Assembly: GCA_900313125.1 (NCBI GenBank)
Contig: OMPZ01000046.1
Span: 1 to 14,747, forward strand
Origin: an uncultured Eubacteriales bacterium
Lineage (GTDB): Bacteria; Bacillota; Clostridia; Oscillospirales; Acutalibacteraceae
DNA: 14,747 nucleotides
Reading direction: 5' to 3'
Shown here one piece after another: positions 1 through 6,659 of this stretch; within the stretch, counting starts at the first letter, position 1, and each line of letters opens with the position of its first letter. A model generated the notes under the pieces. That model saw only the letters and a program-made list of their open reading frames with translations, ran no database searches and was not told where the DNA came from. The position numbers were made by a program, and so were the translations under genes.

Positions 1-9
1 AAAAAATAT

Positions 10-15
10 TATAAT
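10..15 (+). promoter_or_regulatory. possible -10 box for the CPBP operon
   Basis: A perfect TATAAT lies at 10-15 in an AT-rich stretch, 63 bases before the first protease start at 79. A -35 box at standard spacing would lie left of the window, so it cannot be checked. The position fits a transcription start near 22. Weak because half the promoter is missing and AT-rich DNA gives such boxes by chance. Confidence 0.3.
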
Positions 16-78
16 ATATTTATGAGATCACTATCAAACGCGGATCGTTATCGAACGTTTCCGAAAGGGAGGGTCATT

Positions 79-1035
79 ATGAGATCTGAAAGTAAAAAAG
101 ACCTCAGAAGTCTTGCGCTCTATCTGCTGATTTGTTTTGTCGCGACTTATGCGGTCGAGTTTGTTGTGTGCCGATATGCATTGGAATATGTTCAGCCTGC
201 GCTGATCGGGGTAATGTTTATCCCCATAATATCGACCGCTATAGTGTGCCGCGGGCTTACCCGTGAGAAAGCCGGAGTAAACTGGAAGCCAAATATAAAA
301 AAGAGCTTCGGCTGGTTTTTGGCGGCATGGTTTTCTCCCGCTTTATTCACTCTTCTCGGTGCGGTCGTCTATTTTGCCTTGTTCCCGAAAATGGTCAGCC
401 CTGAAATGGAAGGGCTGACAACAATGCTTGCCCAACAGGGAGCGCCTGTCGAAAACGGAACGATACAGGGTATGCCGCTGTCAATGTTCATCATGATCCA
501 GAGTGTGACGGCTGTTATCATCGCGCCGTTCGTAAATGCGATCGCAGCCGTCGGAGAAGAGGTCGGCTGGCGTGGATTCCTTACGCCGCTGCTTACGCGC
601 CTTACGGGGCGCAAGCTTGCCTTGATACTTTCCGGCGTTATCTGGGGTCTGTGGCACGCACCGCTCATCTTACTCATCGGCTATGAGTACGGTACAGGTT
701 ATTTCGGCGAGCCTTGGCTCGGGATCATACTGTTCTGCTACATCACGACGCTCCTCGGTGTTTTGCTGACTTATCTTTACGACAGAACAAACAGCATACT
801 TGCGCCTGCGCTGTTTCACGGCGCGTTCAACGCTATAGCTTCTGTGCCGTTGTTTTTTTCGGTCGCCGAGGGAAATAATATGCTGCTCGGTCCTGCGCCA
901 AACGGTCTTGTATCGTCGATACCGCTTATGATAGCTGCTGTTTTGCTTTTTTTCCTTACGAGGGCTAAAGCAGCAGAGCCTGCTGCCGAAGAAGAGGAAG
1001 CGGCTGCAGAAATATCTTCCGAAAAAGGAGAGTGA
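79..1035 (+). CDS. CPBP family intramembrane glutamic endopeptidase (first of tandem pair)
   Basis: This is a 318-residue polytopic membrane protein of the CPBP/Abi (CAAX protease and bacteriocin-processing, Rce1-like) family. The three family motifs are present: EExxxR at 160-165 (EEVGWR), a WxxxH version of the usual FxxxH at 189-193 (WGLWH), and HxxxN at 247-251 (HGAFN). Hydrophobic segments lie at about 12-30, 40-57, 78-102, 136-158, 180-200, 213-233 and 280-294. The C-terminal tail from about 296 is hydrophilic, rich in Ala and Glu. The ATG at 79 is chosen because AAAGGGAGGG lies five bases upstream at 64-73; an in-frame ATG at 22 would add 19 residues without a good ribosome binding site. 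It is followed after 10 bases by a second CPBP gene, so both are probably co-transcribed. Members cleave membrane-embedded substrates and some give bacteriocin immunity; the substrate here is unknown. Confidence 0.88.
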   Translation: MRSESKKDLRSLALYLLICFVATYAVEFVVCRYALEYVQPALIGVMFIPIISTAIVCRGLTREKAGVNWKPNIKKSFGWFLAAWFSPALFTLLGAVVYFALFPKMVSPEMEGLTTMLAQQGAPVENGTIQGMPLSMFIMIQSVTAVIIAPFVNAIAAVGEEVGWRGFLTPLLTRLTGRKLALILSGVIWGLWHAPLILLIGYEYGTGYFGEPWLGIILFCYITTLLGVLLTYLYDRTNSILAPALFHGAFNAIASVPLFFSVAEGNNMLLGPAPNGLVSSIPLMIAAVLLFFLTRAKAAEPAAEEEEAAAEISSEKGE

Positions 1036-1045
1036 CATAACAACA

Positions 1046-2065
1046 ATGAAAAAGCTTTTTCAAAAAACAAAAATGTTCGCCGAGGCGAAGGCACAGAGCG
1101 AAGGACATAATTTCTTCGCCGAGATCGTCATCTTTTTTTTAGTGTTCTTGGTGATCTCAATCGTGGAAAGTATACCGTCCATCGTCGCAGGCATCGTCGG
1201 CATGATGAGCGATCAGCACATGATCGAAGTTGTCGATCAGTTCAATAAAGGCATTATTACCTACGAGGAATATACAAAAGAGGTAACGGCATTCGAGACG
1301 CAGGGCAGCTTTATGCTGATCTCTCTTTTCTCGACCGCGATATGCACGATACTTACGATCGTCTTCTGCCGCTTTATCGAGAAAAGACGGCTTTCGACAA
1401 TGGGCTTTCGCAAAAACACCGCCCTGCCCGAGTATCTCGTCGGCGCGGTCATCGGCTCTGTGATGTTCTCGCTTGCGGTGGGGCTGTGCCTGCTTACCGG
1501 CGCGCTTGAGTTCGAGGGCGCGGTAAACAACATAGAATGGGGCGTAATCGGGCTGTTCTTCGTCGGCTATCTAATTCAGGGCATGAGCGAGGAGGTAATG
1601 TTCAGAGGTTACTTCTTCGTGTCGCTGTCGAGAAGATCGCATATCGCGCTTGCGGTGTTCCTTTCGTCGCTTGCGTTTGGCTGCGCACACCTCGGCAACC
1701 CCGGCGTTACTGCGCTTGCTGTTATCAACATTACGCTGTTCGGCGCTTTTGAAGCGTTCTACATCATGAAGCGCGGAAATCTCTGGGGCGTTTGCGCGAT
1801 ACACTCGCTGTGGAATTTCATTCAGGGTAATTTTTACGGCATAAGCGTGAGCGGACTCGGCGAGACGGACAGCATTTTCAGAATGAAAATGGTTGAAGAA
1901 AAAAGCCTGATAAACGGCGGCGATTTCGGTCTTGAAGGCGGACTTGCCGTGACTGTGGTGCTTGTAGTATGCATCGCTGCAATTATGCTGACAAAGACGA
2001 AGGCATCGGAAGTATACGACGAAGAAAACGCGCCGATCGTTCTGCCTGCGATCGACGGGGAATGA
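1046..2065 (+). CDS. CPBP family intramembrane glutamic endopeptidase (second of tandem pair)
   Basis: This 339-residue integral membrane protein has all three CPBP motifs in canonical form: EExxxR at 182-187 (EEVMFR), FxxxH at 211-215 (FGCAH) and HxxxN at 253-257 (HSLWN). Hydrophobic segments fall at about 27-52, 88-108, 130-152, 166-180, 200-214, 222-240 and 298-316. A polar stretch at about 55-86, between the first two segments, is probably a soluble loop. The tail from about 318 is polar and acidic. It starts 10 bases after the stop of the first CPBP gene; AAAGGAG at 1024-1030 is the likely ribosome binding site, with a rather long spacer. It is only distantly similar to its neighbour outside the motifs, so the pair looks like two old paralogues, not a recent duplication. 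A terminator follows directly. Substrate and role are unknown. Confidence 0.88.
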   Translation: MKKLFQKTKMFAEAKAQSEGHNFFAEIVIFFLVFLVISIVESIPSIVAGIVGMMSDQHMIEVVDQFNKGIITYEEYTKEVTAFETQGSFMLISLFSTAICTILTIVFCRFIEKRRLSTMGFRKNTALPEYLVGAVIGSVMFSLAVGLCLLTGALEFEGAVNNIEWGVIGLFFVGYLIQGMSEEVMFRGYFFVSLSRRSHIALAVFLSSLAFGCAHLGNPGVTALAVINITLFGAFEAFYIMKRGNLWGVCAIHSLWNFIQGNFYGISVSGLGETDSIFRMKMVEEKSLINGGDFGLEGGLAVTVVLVVCIAAIMLTKTKASEVYDEENAPIVLPAIDGE

Positions 2066-2079
2066 TCTCAAAACAAAGC

Positions 2080-2114
2080 GGCGGTATCCCGAAAAGGATA
2101 CCGCCTTTTATTTA
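2080..2114 (+). terminator. rho-independent terminator of the CPBP operon
   Basis: A perfect 10-bp stem (GGCGGTATCC at 2080-2089 with GGATACCGCC at 2096-2105) encloses a six-base CGAAAA loop and is followed by TTTTATTT. It begins 15 bases after the stop of the second CPBP gene. Read leftwards the hairpin is followed by GCTTTGTTTTG, so it may also serve the convergent rubrerythrin gene. Confidence 0.85.
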
Positions 2115-2123
2115 TGAAGATAC

Positions 2124-2777
2124 TCAGTAATTTTCCGCGCGAAGCTGGAAATATGACTGCGGGTGAGAGCACACAGGGCAGACCTCGGGCGCCTGCGTAC
2201 CCGTCACGATGTGACCGCAGTTGCGGCATTGCCACACCTTGACCTCCGATCGTGAAAAGACCTCCTGCGCTTCAACGTTCCTGAGAAGAGCGTGGTAACG
2301 CTCATCGTGGCTTTTTTCGATCTCGCCGATCTTGCGAAATTTCTCCGCAAGCTCCGGGAAGCCCTCCTGATCGGCAGTTTCGGCGAAGCCTGCGTACATA
2401 TTCGTCCATTCGTAGTTTTCGCCGTTTGCAGCCGAAGCGAGATTCTGCGCCGTGCATTCGATGCCGCCCAGCTCCTTGAACCAGATCTCGGCGTGTTCCT
2501 TTTCGTTGTTTGCCGTCTCGGTAAACAGGGCGGCTATCTGTTCAAAGCCCTCCTCCTTCGCCTTCGCCGCGAAAAACGTGTATTTGTCGCGCGCTTCGGC
2601 TTCGTCGGTGAAGGCCTTGCGAAGATTTTTCTCCGTCTGAGTTCCCGTGTATTTCGTCACGGGCGTGTCCTCAATCTTTTCGCAGCGGTCGCTTGCCGCG
2701 CCGCAGCAGGGGCAGGCAGGCTGCTTTTCCTGCGAGTCAAAAATGTGGTCGCACTCGTCGCATTTGTATTTTGGCAT
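2124..2777 (-). CDS. rbr: rubrerythrin with N- and C-terminal metal ribbons
   Basis: The protein has 217 residues and is a cytoplasmic non-haem diiron peroxidase, known in anaerobes to reduce hydrogen peroxide with electrons from NADH through rubredoxin-type centres. The middle (about 48-168) is the ferritin-like four-helix bundle. Its likely diiron ligands are E59, E92 and H95 (ExxH), E120 and E123, and E154 and H157 (ExxH). The C-terminal rubredoxin-like domain has C184, C187, C200 and C203. An extra N-terminal ribbon carries C6, C9, C22 and C25, and resembles a zinc ribbon more than a true rubredoxin. The start is well supported by AAGGAG at 2785-2790. It lies downstream of the RadC-like gene on the same strand, after a 114-base gap with a hairpin and a possible extended -10 box, so it may have its own promoter. 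The N-terminal ribbon is what differs from the classical 190-residue family member. Confidence 0.93.
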   Translation of the reverse strand: MPKYKCDECDHIFDSQEKQPACPCCGAASDRCEKIEDTPVTKYTGTQTEKNLRKAFTDEAEARDKYTFFAAKAKEEGFEQIAALFTETANNEKEHAEIWFKELGGIECTAQNLASAANGENYEWTNMYAGFAETADQEGFPELAEKFRKIGEIEKSHDERYHALLRNVEAQEVFSRSEVKVWQCRNCGHIVTGTQAPEVCPVCSHPQSYFQLRAENY

Positions 2778-2805
2778 ATACGTTCTCCTTGATAATATGA
2801 TAAAT

Positions 2806-2834
2806 GCCGCTTTGCCGAGTCTTGGCAGAGCGGC
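2806..2834 (-). other. stem-loop in rubrerythrin leader / weak terminator of RadC-like gene
   Basis: An 11-bp stem with one G-T wobble (arms 2806-2816 and 2824-2834) surrounds a seven-base loop. On the minus strand it is followed by ATTTATCATATTATC, which is not a strong U-run. It lies between the RadC-like stop and the rubrerythrin ribosome binding site. It could be a weak terminator or attenuator, or a leader hairpin if transcription starts near 2839. Confidence 0.5.
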
Positions 2835-2845
2835 TCTATACAGGT

Positions 2846-2854
2846 ATTATCTCA
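2846..2854 (-). promoter_or_regulatory. rbr: possible extended -10 promoter of rubrerythrin
   Basis: Read on the minus strand the sequence is TGAGATAAT, an extended -10 element with GATAAT. No convincing -35 box is found 17 bases upstream. A start near 2839 would leave a leader of about 60 bases containing the hairpin at 2806-2834. Tentative. Confidence 0.35.
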
Positions 2855-2891
2855 CAAATATGCCGGAATATTTATTGAATTGAATTAAAAA

Positions 2892-3635
2892 TTAATACAG
2901 CGGTTTGTCAAAGCTTAACAGCTTGTAGAAGGTGCTGTTGTAAAGCTCGCTTTCGCTTGGAAACAGCGCGCCCATAGACTTGTAGGAGCGGCACGAATCG
3001 GGCGTATGATGGAAGAAATCGAGCACCGCCACGTCAAGCGCCTTCAGCGCGCTGCAGATCTTGCTCGCGGCGCGGCATTCGTCAATAGAGGGGAGAGGTG
3101 ACATCGTATCGTGCGCGAACGCGAACACGGCGTAATAAGCCTTGCTGCGAACGGACGCCCTGCCAACAGAGCGAATGCACGACGTTTCGTCGCTTTTGTC
3201 ATAGCGGATCGCTTCGCTGTATATCACCTGTCCGCCCGAACTGAGGAACACGCAGAAAAGTGTTCCCTTCGGTGCAGCCGAGCATTTTTCGGAGACGAAC
3301 GCAGTCAGCTCCGGCGTTATTATGTTACCTCGTCTTTCCTGCGAACGGTAGTATGATTTGTACACATCGGAAAAATTCGCGACAAAGTACAGCCAGAAGG
3401 CGGCACGCTTAGTAAGCCCGGCTTTTTCAAGCTCTTCGGGAGTCGCTTTGAAAACACCGGCAAGAGAACCGAAGTACTCAAGCAGCTCGTGCGCCATTGG
3501 ATTCGTGTTCTTGCGCGCAACGGCATAAAAAAGCAGCAGTTCAAGAAATTCGTGCTCCTCGAGCGAGTCTATGCCGTATTTCTCGGCTCGGGCGCGCAGC
3601 CGCTGTCTGTGACCCGAGTGTCCGTTTTTTGCCAT
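2892..3635 (-). CDS. RadC-like (UPF0758/JAB domain) protein with degenerate JAMM motif
   Basis: The 247-residue protein matches the RadC family throughout. Residues 8-75 have the helix-hairpin-helix part (HRQRLR, then LEEHEFLELLLFYAVARKNTNPMAHELLEYFGSLAGVF in short form, then TPEELEKAGL). Residues 105-222 correspond to the JAB/MPN domain. Canonical RadC has HxHPSGDPxPS plus a following Asp as the zinc site. Here the aligned stretch is FAHDTMSPLPSIDE at 173-186: the first His is replaced by F173, only H175 remains, HPSG is lost, and D185 is shifted by one. Metal-dependent peptidase activity is therefore doubtful. RadC itself has no firmly proven repair function. The ATG is supported by AAAGGAG at 3644-3650. 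It lies 80 bases downstream of the lipoprotein gene on the same strand, separated by a 14-bp hairpin, and no promoter is evident between them, so co-transcription is likely. Family assignment is good; function is unknown. Confidence 0.78.
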   Translation of the reverse strand: MAKNGHSGHRQRLRARAEKYGIDSLEEHEFLELLLFYAVARKNTNPMAHELLEYFGSLAGVFKATPEELEKAGLTKRAAFWLYFVANFSDVYKSYYRSQERRGNIITPELTAFVSEKCSAAPKGTLFCVFLSSGGQVIYSEAIRYDKSDETSCIRSVGRASVRSKAYYAVFAFAHDTMSPLPSIDECRAASKICSALKALDVAVLDFFHHTPDSCRSYKSMGALFPSESELYNSTFYKLLSFDKPLY

Positions 3636-3660
3636 ACCTTTTTCTCCTTTGGTAAAAGCT

Positions 3661-3706
3661 CGGCTCTGAAAGCCGGACGATTTTTAACATCAGGCTTTCA
3701 GAGCCG
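3661..3706 (-). terminator. 14-bp perfect hairpin after lipoprotein gene (terminator or attenuator)
   Basis: Arms at 3661-3674 (CGGCTCTGAAAGCC) and 3693-3706 are perfectly complementary over 14 bp, with an 18-base loop. On the minus strand the stem is followed by AGCTTTTACC, a short U-run. It lies 10 bases after the lipoprotein stop and ends about 10 bases before the ribosome binding site of the RadC-like gene. It could be a partial terminator or an mRNA-processing/stability hairpin between two co-transcribed genes. Confidence 0.6.
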
Positions 3707-3715
3707 CGATCATCG

Positions 3716-4831
3716 TTATTGCTCTGCAGGCGGATACTTATCCCACCTGTACTCCATCTTGACGACTTCGTCGTTGTCGAAATACAGCAGAAGCGCTTTG
3801 TCGCCAATGCTGTACCTGTAGATCATGCTGTACGACTGACCGGGAGCCGGTGTCTCGATATCGCCGCTGTCGCTGTCGGCGTCCGTGGTATCGGTGATAT
3901 CCGTGTCGTCCGGGGGCAGCGATACGTCCTCGTCCGTGTCGTTTTCCGCGGACTGTTTGCCCTCTGCCGCGTCCGTCTCAGGCTGAGTGCTTTCCGTTTC
4001 TTCGGGCGGCTGCTCTTCTTCTGGCTGCGGCTGCGTATCCTCCTGCGGTTCTTCGGCAGGCTCTGCGTAAATGATCTCGTCAGGCTCGCCGTAAGCATTG
4101 ATGACCTGAGCGGTAAACGACTGCGTTTCGACACCCTTAAAGGTGTAATAGAGAGACTCGTACGGTACGACGATGTTAGTCAGATTGTATATACCGTCGG
4201 ATTCGCGTACCGAAAACGTGATCGTGCATTCGCCGAAATCCAGTATCTCGTAGGAGTCGTCCTCACTGAGAAAAACGTTTATCGGCTGACCCAACAGATC
4301 TCTGACATAACGCTCGCTGTCATAAAAGTCAAGACGCTCTTTGCCGACCTTGTAGGAAAGGTCTATCTCTTCAAACTGACCGTTTGGAACGTACCTATCA
4401 ATGCGAACGGGCTTTTTGCTTGAGACGGTCATCTCGCTCGCCGTGCTTGACGCGCTTGACGACGTGCTGCTGTTTGAGAGGTATGAGCGCGACGTACTTT
4501 TCGAGCTTGCAGCCTTTGACGCTGTCGAGCTGCTTTTAGACGATGATTTTTTATCAGACTTCGACGAAGCAGTTTTTTTCGATTCCTTTTTGGAGCTTTC
4601 CTCGTCCTTCTTTTCGTCGTTTTCAGCCTGATGCTCGACAGGCTCTTCCTCGTTAAAATACTCGTCAAGCCACTCTTCGTCGTCCTCGTCCGTGTAAAAG
4701 TCGCTGCCGTCGTAAAGCACTCGTGAGTACGCCTGCTTTTCGCTGTCGATATCGACGGTATCGAGTGATGTACAGCCTGCCGCCGAAACGACTATGGCAG
4801 CGGCAGCTATGAGCGTGATATATTTCTTCAT
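3716..4831 (-). CDS. putative lipoprotein with Ser/Lys linker and duplicated BamE-like domain
   Basis: The 371-residue protein begins with a short basic signal sequence and hydrophobic core, then AAGC at 17-20, a weak lipobox with C20 as the likely lipidated residue, so it should sit on the outer face of the membrane. Residues 45-80 are acidic, 80-140 a serine/lysine/threonine-rich low-complexity linker. A compact domain follows at about 165-250 and ends at 332-365. It appears to contain two copies of one unit: LLGQP...ILDFGECTITF...GIYNLTNIVV at 179-222, and AYGEP...MIYRYSIGDKALLLYFDNDEVVKMEYRW in two pieces at 246-255 and 336-363. The layout resembles the SmpA/BamE fold but similarity is weak. 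The second copy is interrupted by about 75 residues rich in Glu, Asp, Pro and Thr (257-331). GGAAG at about 4844-4848 is the likely ribosome binding site. First gene of the lipoprotein/RadC-like transcript. No precise function is recognised. Confidence 0.7.
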   Translation of the reverse strand: MKKYITLIAAAAIVVSAAGCTSLDTVDIDSEKQAYSRVLYDGSDFYTDEDDEEWLDEYFNEEEPVEHQAENDEKKDEESSKKESKKTASSKSDKKSSSKSSSTASKAASSKSTSRSYLSNSSTSSSASSTASEMTVSSKKPVRIDRYVPNGQFEEIDLSYKVGKERLDFYDSERYVRDLLGQPINVFLSEDDSYEILDFGECTITFSVRESDGIYNLTNIVVPYESLYYTFKGVETQSFTAQVINAYGEPDEIIYAEPAEEPQEDTQPQPEEEQPPEETESTQPETDAAEGKQSAENDTDEDVSLPPDDTDITDTTDADSDSGDIETPAPGQSYSMIYRYSIGDKALLLYFDNDEVVKMEYRWDKYPPAEQ

Positions 4832-4903
4832 ATCAGATAAAACTTCCTTTATACACGACCGCCGCCCATAAACAGCGGTCTGCTTTTCAAAATAGCTATA
4901 TTA

Positions 4904-4932
4904 ATTCTAATACAATGAAAAAAATTTGTCAA
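4904..4932 (-). promoter_or_regulatory. sigma-A-type promoter of the lipoprotein gene
   Basis: On the minus strand a perfect TTGACA (4927-4932) is followed by 17 bases and TAGAAT (4904-4909), one mismatch from consensus. The start would be near 4897, giving a leader of about 65 bases. This leader includes a small 6-bp stem (arms 4857-4862 and 4875-4880). Confidence 0.8.
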
Positions 4933-5011
4933 TATGCAAGAGGAAGATACAATGTTAATTTTTTGTTTCAAAATAAATGCGGTGATCTGAAAGAAAAATC
5001 CGCAATAACAA

Positions 5012-5040
5012 TTGAATAATTTCCGCCGTTATGGTAAAAT
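5012..5040 (+). promoter_or_regulatory. tgt: sigma-A-type promoter of tgt, extended -10
   Basis: TTGAAT at 5012-5017 is followed by a 17-base spacer and TAAAAT at 5035-5040, with TGG directly before the -10 box. The start would be near 5047. The leader to 5116 has a 7-bp hairpin at 5074-5091 with a four-base loop. No preQ1 riboswitch pattern was recognised in it. Confidence 0.75.
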
Positions 5041-5116
5041 CAAAGCTGACAGCGCGTGAAATGTTTACGCTGCTTCGCATAATGATGCGGATCGTCTGAT
5101 ATATTGGAGGGAGATC

Positions 5117-6253
5117 ATGTCTGAGTACAAGCTTATAAAAAAATGCGGCTGCGCCCGCCGCGGAGAATTTCACACGGTACACGGCACGGTGCAGACGCCT
5201 GCATTCATGAACGTTGCGACCTGCGGCGCGATAAAGGGCGCTGTGTCTGCGCTCGACCTTAAAGAACTGAAGTGTCAGGTGCAGCTTTGCAACACATATC
5301 ACCTGCACCTTCGCCCGGGCGACGAAAACGTAAAGAAGCTCGGCGGCATACATAAATTTACAAGGTGGGACGGTCCTATCCTCACCGACAGCGGCGGATT
5401 TCAGGTGTTCTCGCTTGCCAAGCTGCGCAATATCAAGGAGGAGGGCGTGACCTTCGCTTCACACATCGACGGGCACAAGATATTCATGGGTCCTGAGGAA
5501 AGCATGAGGATACAGTCGAACCTCGGCTCTACTATCGCAATGGCGTTCGACGAGTGTATCGAGAATCCTGCCGAATACAGCTACACAAAGCGTAGCTGCG
5601 ACCGCACCTACCGCTGGCTCGTGCGCTGCAAAAACGAGCTCGACAGGCTCAATTCCCTTGACGACACGATCAACCGCGACCAGCTTTTGTTCGGTATCAA
5701 TCAGGGCAGCACCTACAAGGACCTGAGGTTAGACCACATGAAGCAGATCGCGCAGCTCGATCTGCCCGGCTACGCTATAGGCGGGCTCGCGGTAGGCGAG
5801 AGCACGCAGCAGATGTATGATATCATCGAGACGGTCGAGCCGTTCATGCCCTCAGACAGACCCCGCTATCTCATGGGCGTGGGAACTCCGGCGAATATCC
5901 TTGAATCTGTGCGCCGCGGTATCGACATTTTCGACTGTGTTATGCCGTCGCGAAACGCGCGCCACGCTCACGTTTTCACATGGGAGGGCTGCCGCAACAT
6001 GAAGAACGCGAAGTATGCGCTCGACGAAAGCCCTATAGACGAGACCTGCTCGTGCCCCGTGTGCCGCAGCTTTACAAGGGCGTATATCAGACATCTTTTC
6101 AAAAGTGAGGAAATGCTCGGCATGAGACTTGCCGTGATGCATAACCTATATTTCTACAACGACCTTATGGAGAAGATACGCGCAGCGCTCGACAGCGATA
6201 CATTCGACGATTTTTACGCAAAAAATATTGAAAATCTCGGAAAACGCATTTAA
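5117..6253 (+). CDS. tgt: queuine/preQ1 tRNA-ribosyltransferase (TGT)
   Basis: The 378-residue protein is the cytoplasmic zinc enzyme that swaps guanine-34 of tRNAs Asp, Asn, His and Tyr for preQ1 (or queuine in salvage-type relatives). It is full length and has the whole family signature: D91 in LTDSGGFQVF (general base), AFDEC at 143-147, GGLAVGE at 222-228, the nucleophile D273 in FDCVMPSRNAR, and the zinc ligands C311, C313, C316 and H342 (CSCPVC ... MHNLYFY). The start has GGAGGGAG at 5106-5113 directly upstream. It has its own promoter at 5012-5040, and yajC follows after 77 bases. queA, its usual partner, is not in the window. Which base it uses, preQ1 or salvaged queuine/queine, cannot be told from these motifs alone. 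Confidence 0.97.
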   Translation: MSEYKLIKKCGCARRGEFHTVHGTVQTPAFMNVATCGAIKGAVSALDLKELKCQVQLCNTYHLHLRPGDENVKKLGGIHKFTRWDGPILTDSGGFQVFSLAKLRNIKEEGVTFASHIDGHKIFMGPEESMRIQSNLGSTIAMAFDECIENPAEYSYTKRSCDRTYRWLVRCKNELDRLNSLDDTINRDQLLFGINQGSTYKDLRLDHMKQIAQLDLPGYAIGGLAVGESTQQMYDIIETVEPFMPSDRPRYLMGVGTPANILESVRRGIDIFDCVMPSRNARHAHVFTWEGCRNMKNAKYALDESPIDETCSCPVCRSFTRAYIRHLFKSEEMLGMRLAVMHNLYFYNDLMEKIRAALDSDTFDDFYAKNIENLGKRI

Positions 6254-6259
6254 TTGGCG

Positions 6260-6288
6260 TTGCATTCTCAGAGAAATAATGGTATAAT
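6260..6288 (+). promoter_or_regulatory. yajC: sigma-A-type promoter of yajC, extended -10
   Basis: TTGCAT at 6260-6265, a 17-base spacer and a perfect TATAAT at 6283-6288 with TGG before it. The promoter begins seven bases after the tgt stop. A start near 6295 gives a leader of about 36 bases. yajC can thus be expressed from its own promoter in addition to read-through from tgt. Confidence 0.82.
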
Positions 6289-6330
6289 GTTTACTGTGTT
6301 TTAACCAAAAAGCAGAAAGGAAGAGAAACA

Positions 6331-6648
6331 ATGGGAACTATGGACAGCAGCACGGGCGGTATGATACAGCTCGTTATCACCACGGTAATACTCATCGTTG
6401 CGTTTTACTTTGTACTTATCAGACCGCAGTCGAAAAAGCAGAAGGAAGAGGAGCAGATGCGCTCTAACCTTGAGATCGGCGACGAGATAACTACGATCGG
6501 CGGCATCGTTGGCAGAGTCGTAAACATCAACGACAACGACGATTCAATGGTCATCGAGACTGGCGCTGACAGAACGAAGATCAAGCTCAAGAAGTGGGCG
6601 CTCTCGTCTGTGAACGGCGACAAGCAGTCAGACGAAAAGAAAAAGTAA
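6331..6648 (+). CDS. yajC: preprotein translocase subunit YajC
   Basis: The 105-residue protein has a single N-terminal transmembrane helix at about 12-30 (MIQLVITTVILIVAFYFVLI), the hallmark RPQSKKQKEE directly after it at 31-40, and a small soluble domain with the typical GDEITTIGGIVGRVV at 50-64 and a basic/acidic tail. YajC is an accessory membrane subunit of the SecDF branch of the Sec translocase. The start is supported by AAAGGAAG at 6316-6323, seven bases upstream; a second ATG at 6340 is less well placed. tgt-yajC adjacency is widely conserved, but the usual secD/secF genes do not follow: a strong terminator comes after 11 bases and the next gene is on the other strand. Confidence 0.95.
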   Translation: MGTMDSSTGGMIQLVITTVILIVAFYFVLIRPQSKKQKEEEQMRSNLEIGDEITTIGGIVGRVVNINDNDDSMVIETGADRTKIKLKKWALSSVNGDKQSDEKKK

Positions 6649-6659
6649 TGATAAAACTA

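Noticed and set aside
22..78. Upstream in-frame ATG at 22 for the first CPBP gene
   Set aside because: No ribosome binding site before it, it lies at the likely transcription start, and the 19 extra residues are hydrophilic and unlike the family; the ATG at 79 has AAAGGGAGGG in place.
3719..4423. Plus-strand open frame of 234 codons over the lipoprotein gene
   Set aside because: Arg/Val/Leu-rich antisense shadow caused by the acidic codon bias of the lipoprotein; no ribosome binding site.
5041..5116. preQ1 riboswitch in the tgt leader
   Set aside because: The leader has a small hairpin but none of the preQ1-I or preQ1-II sequence pattern that I could recognise.
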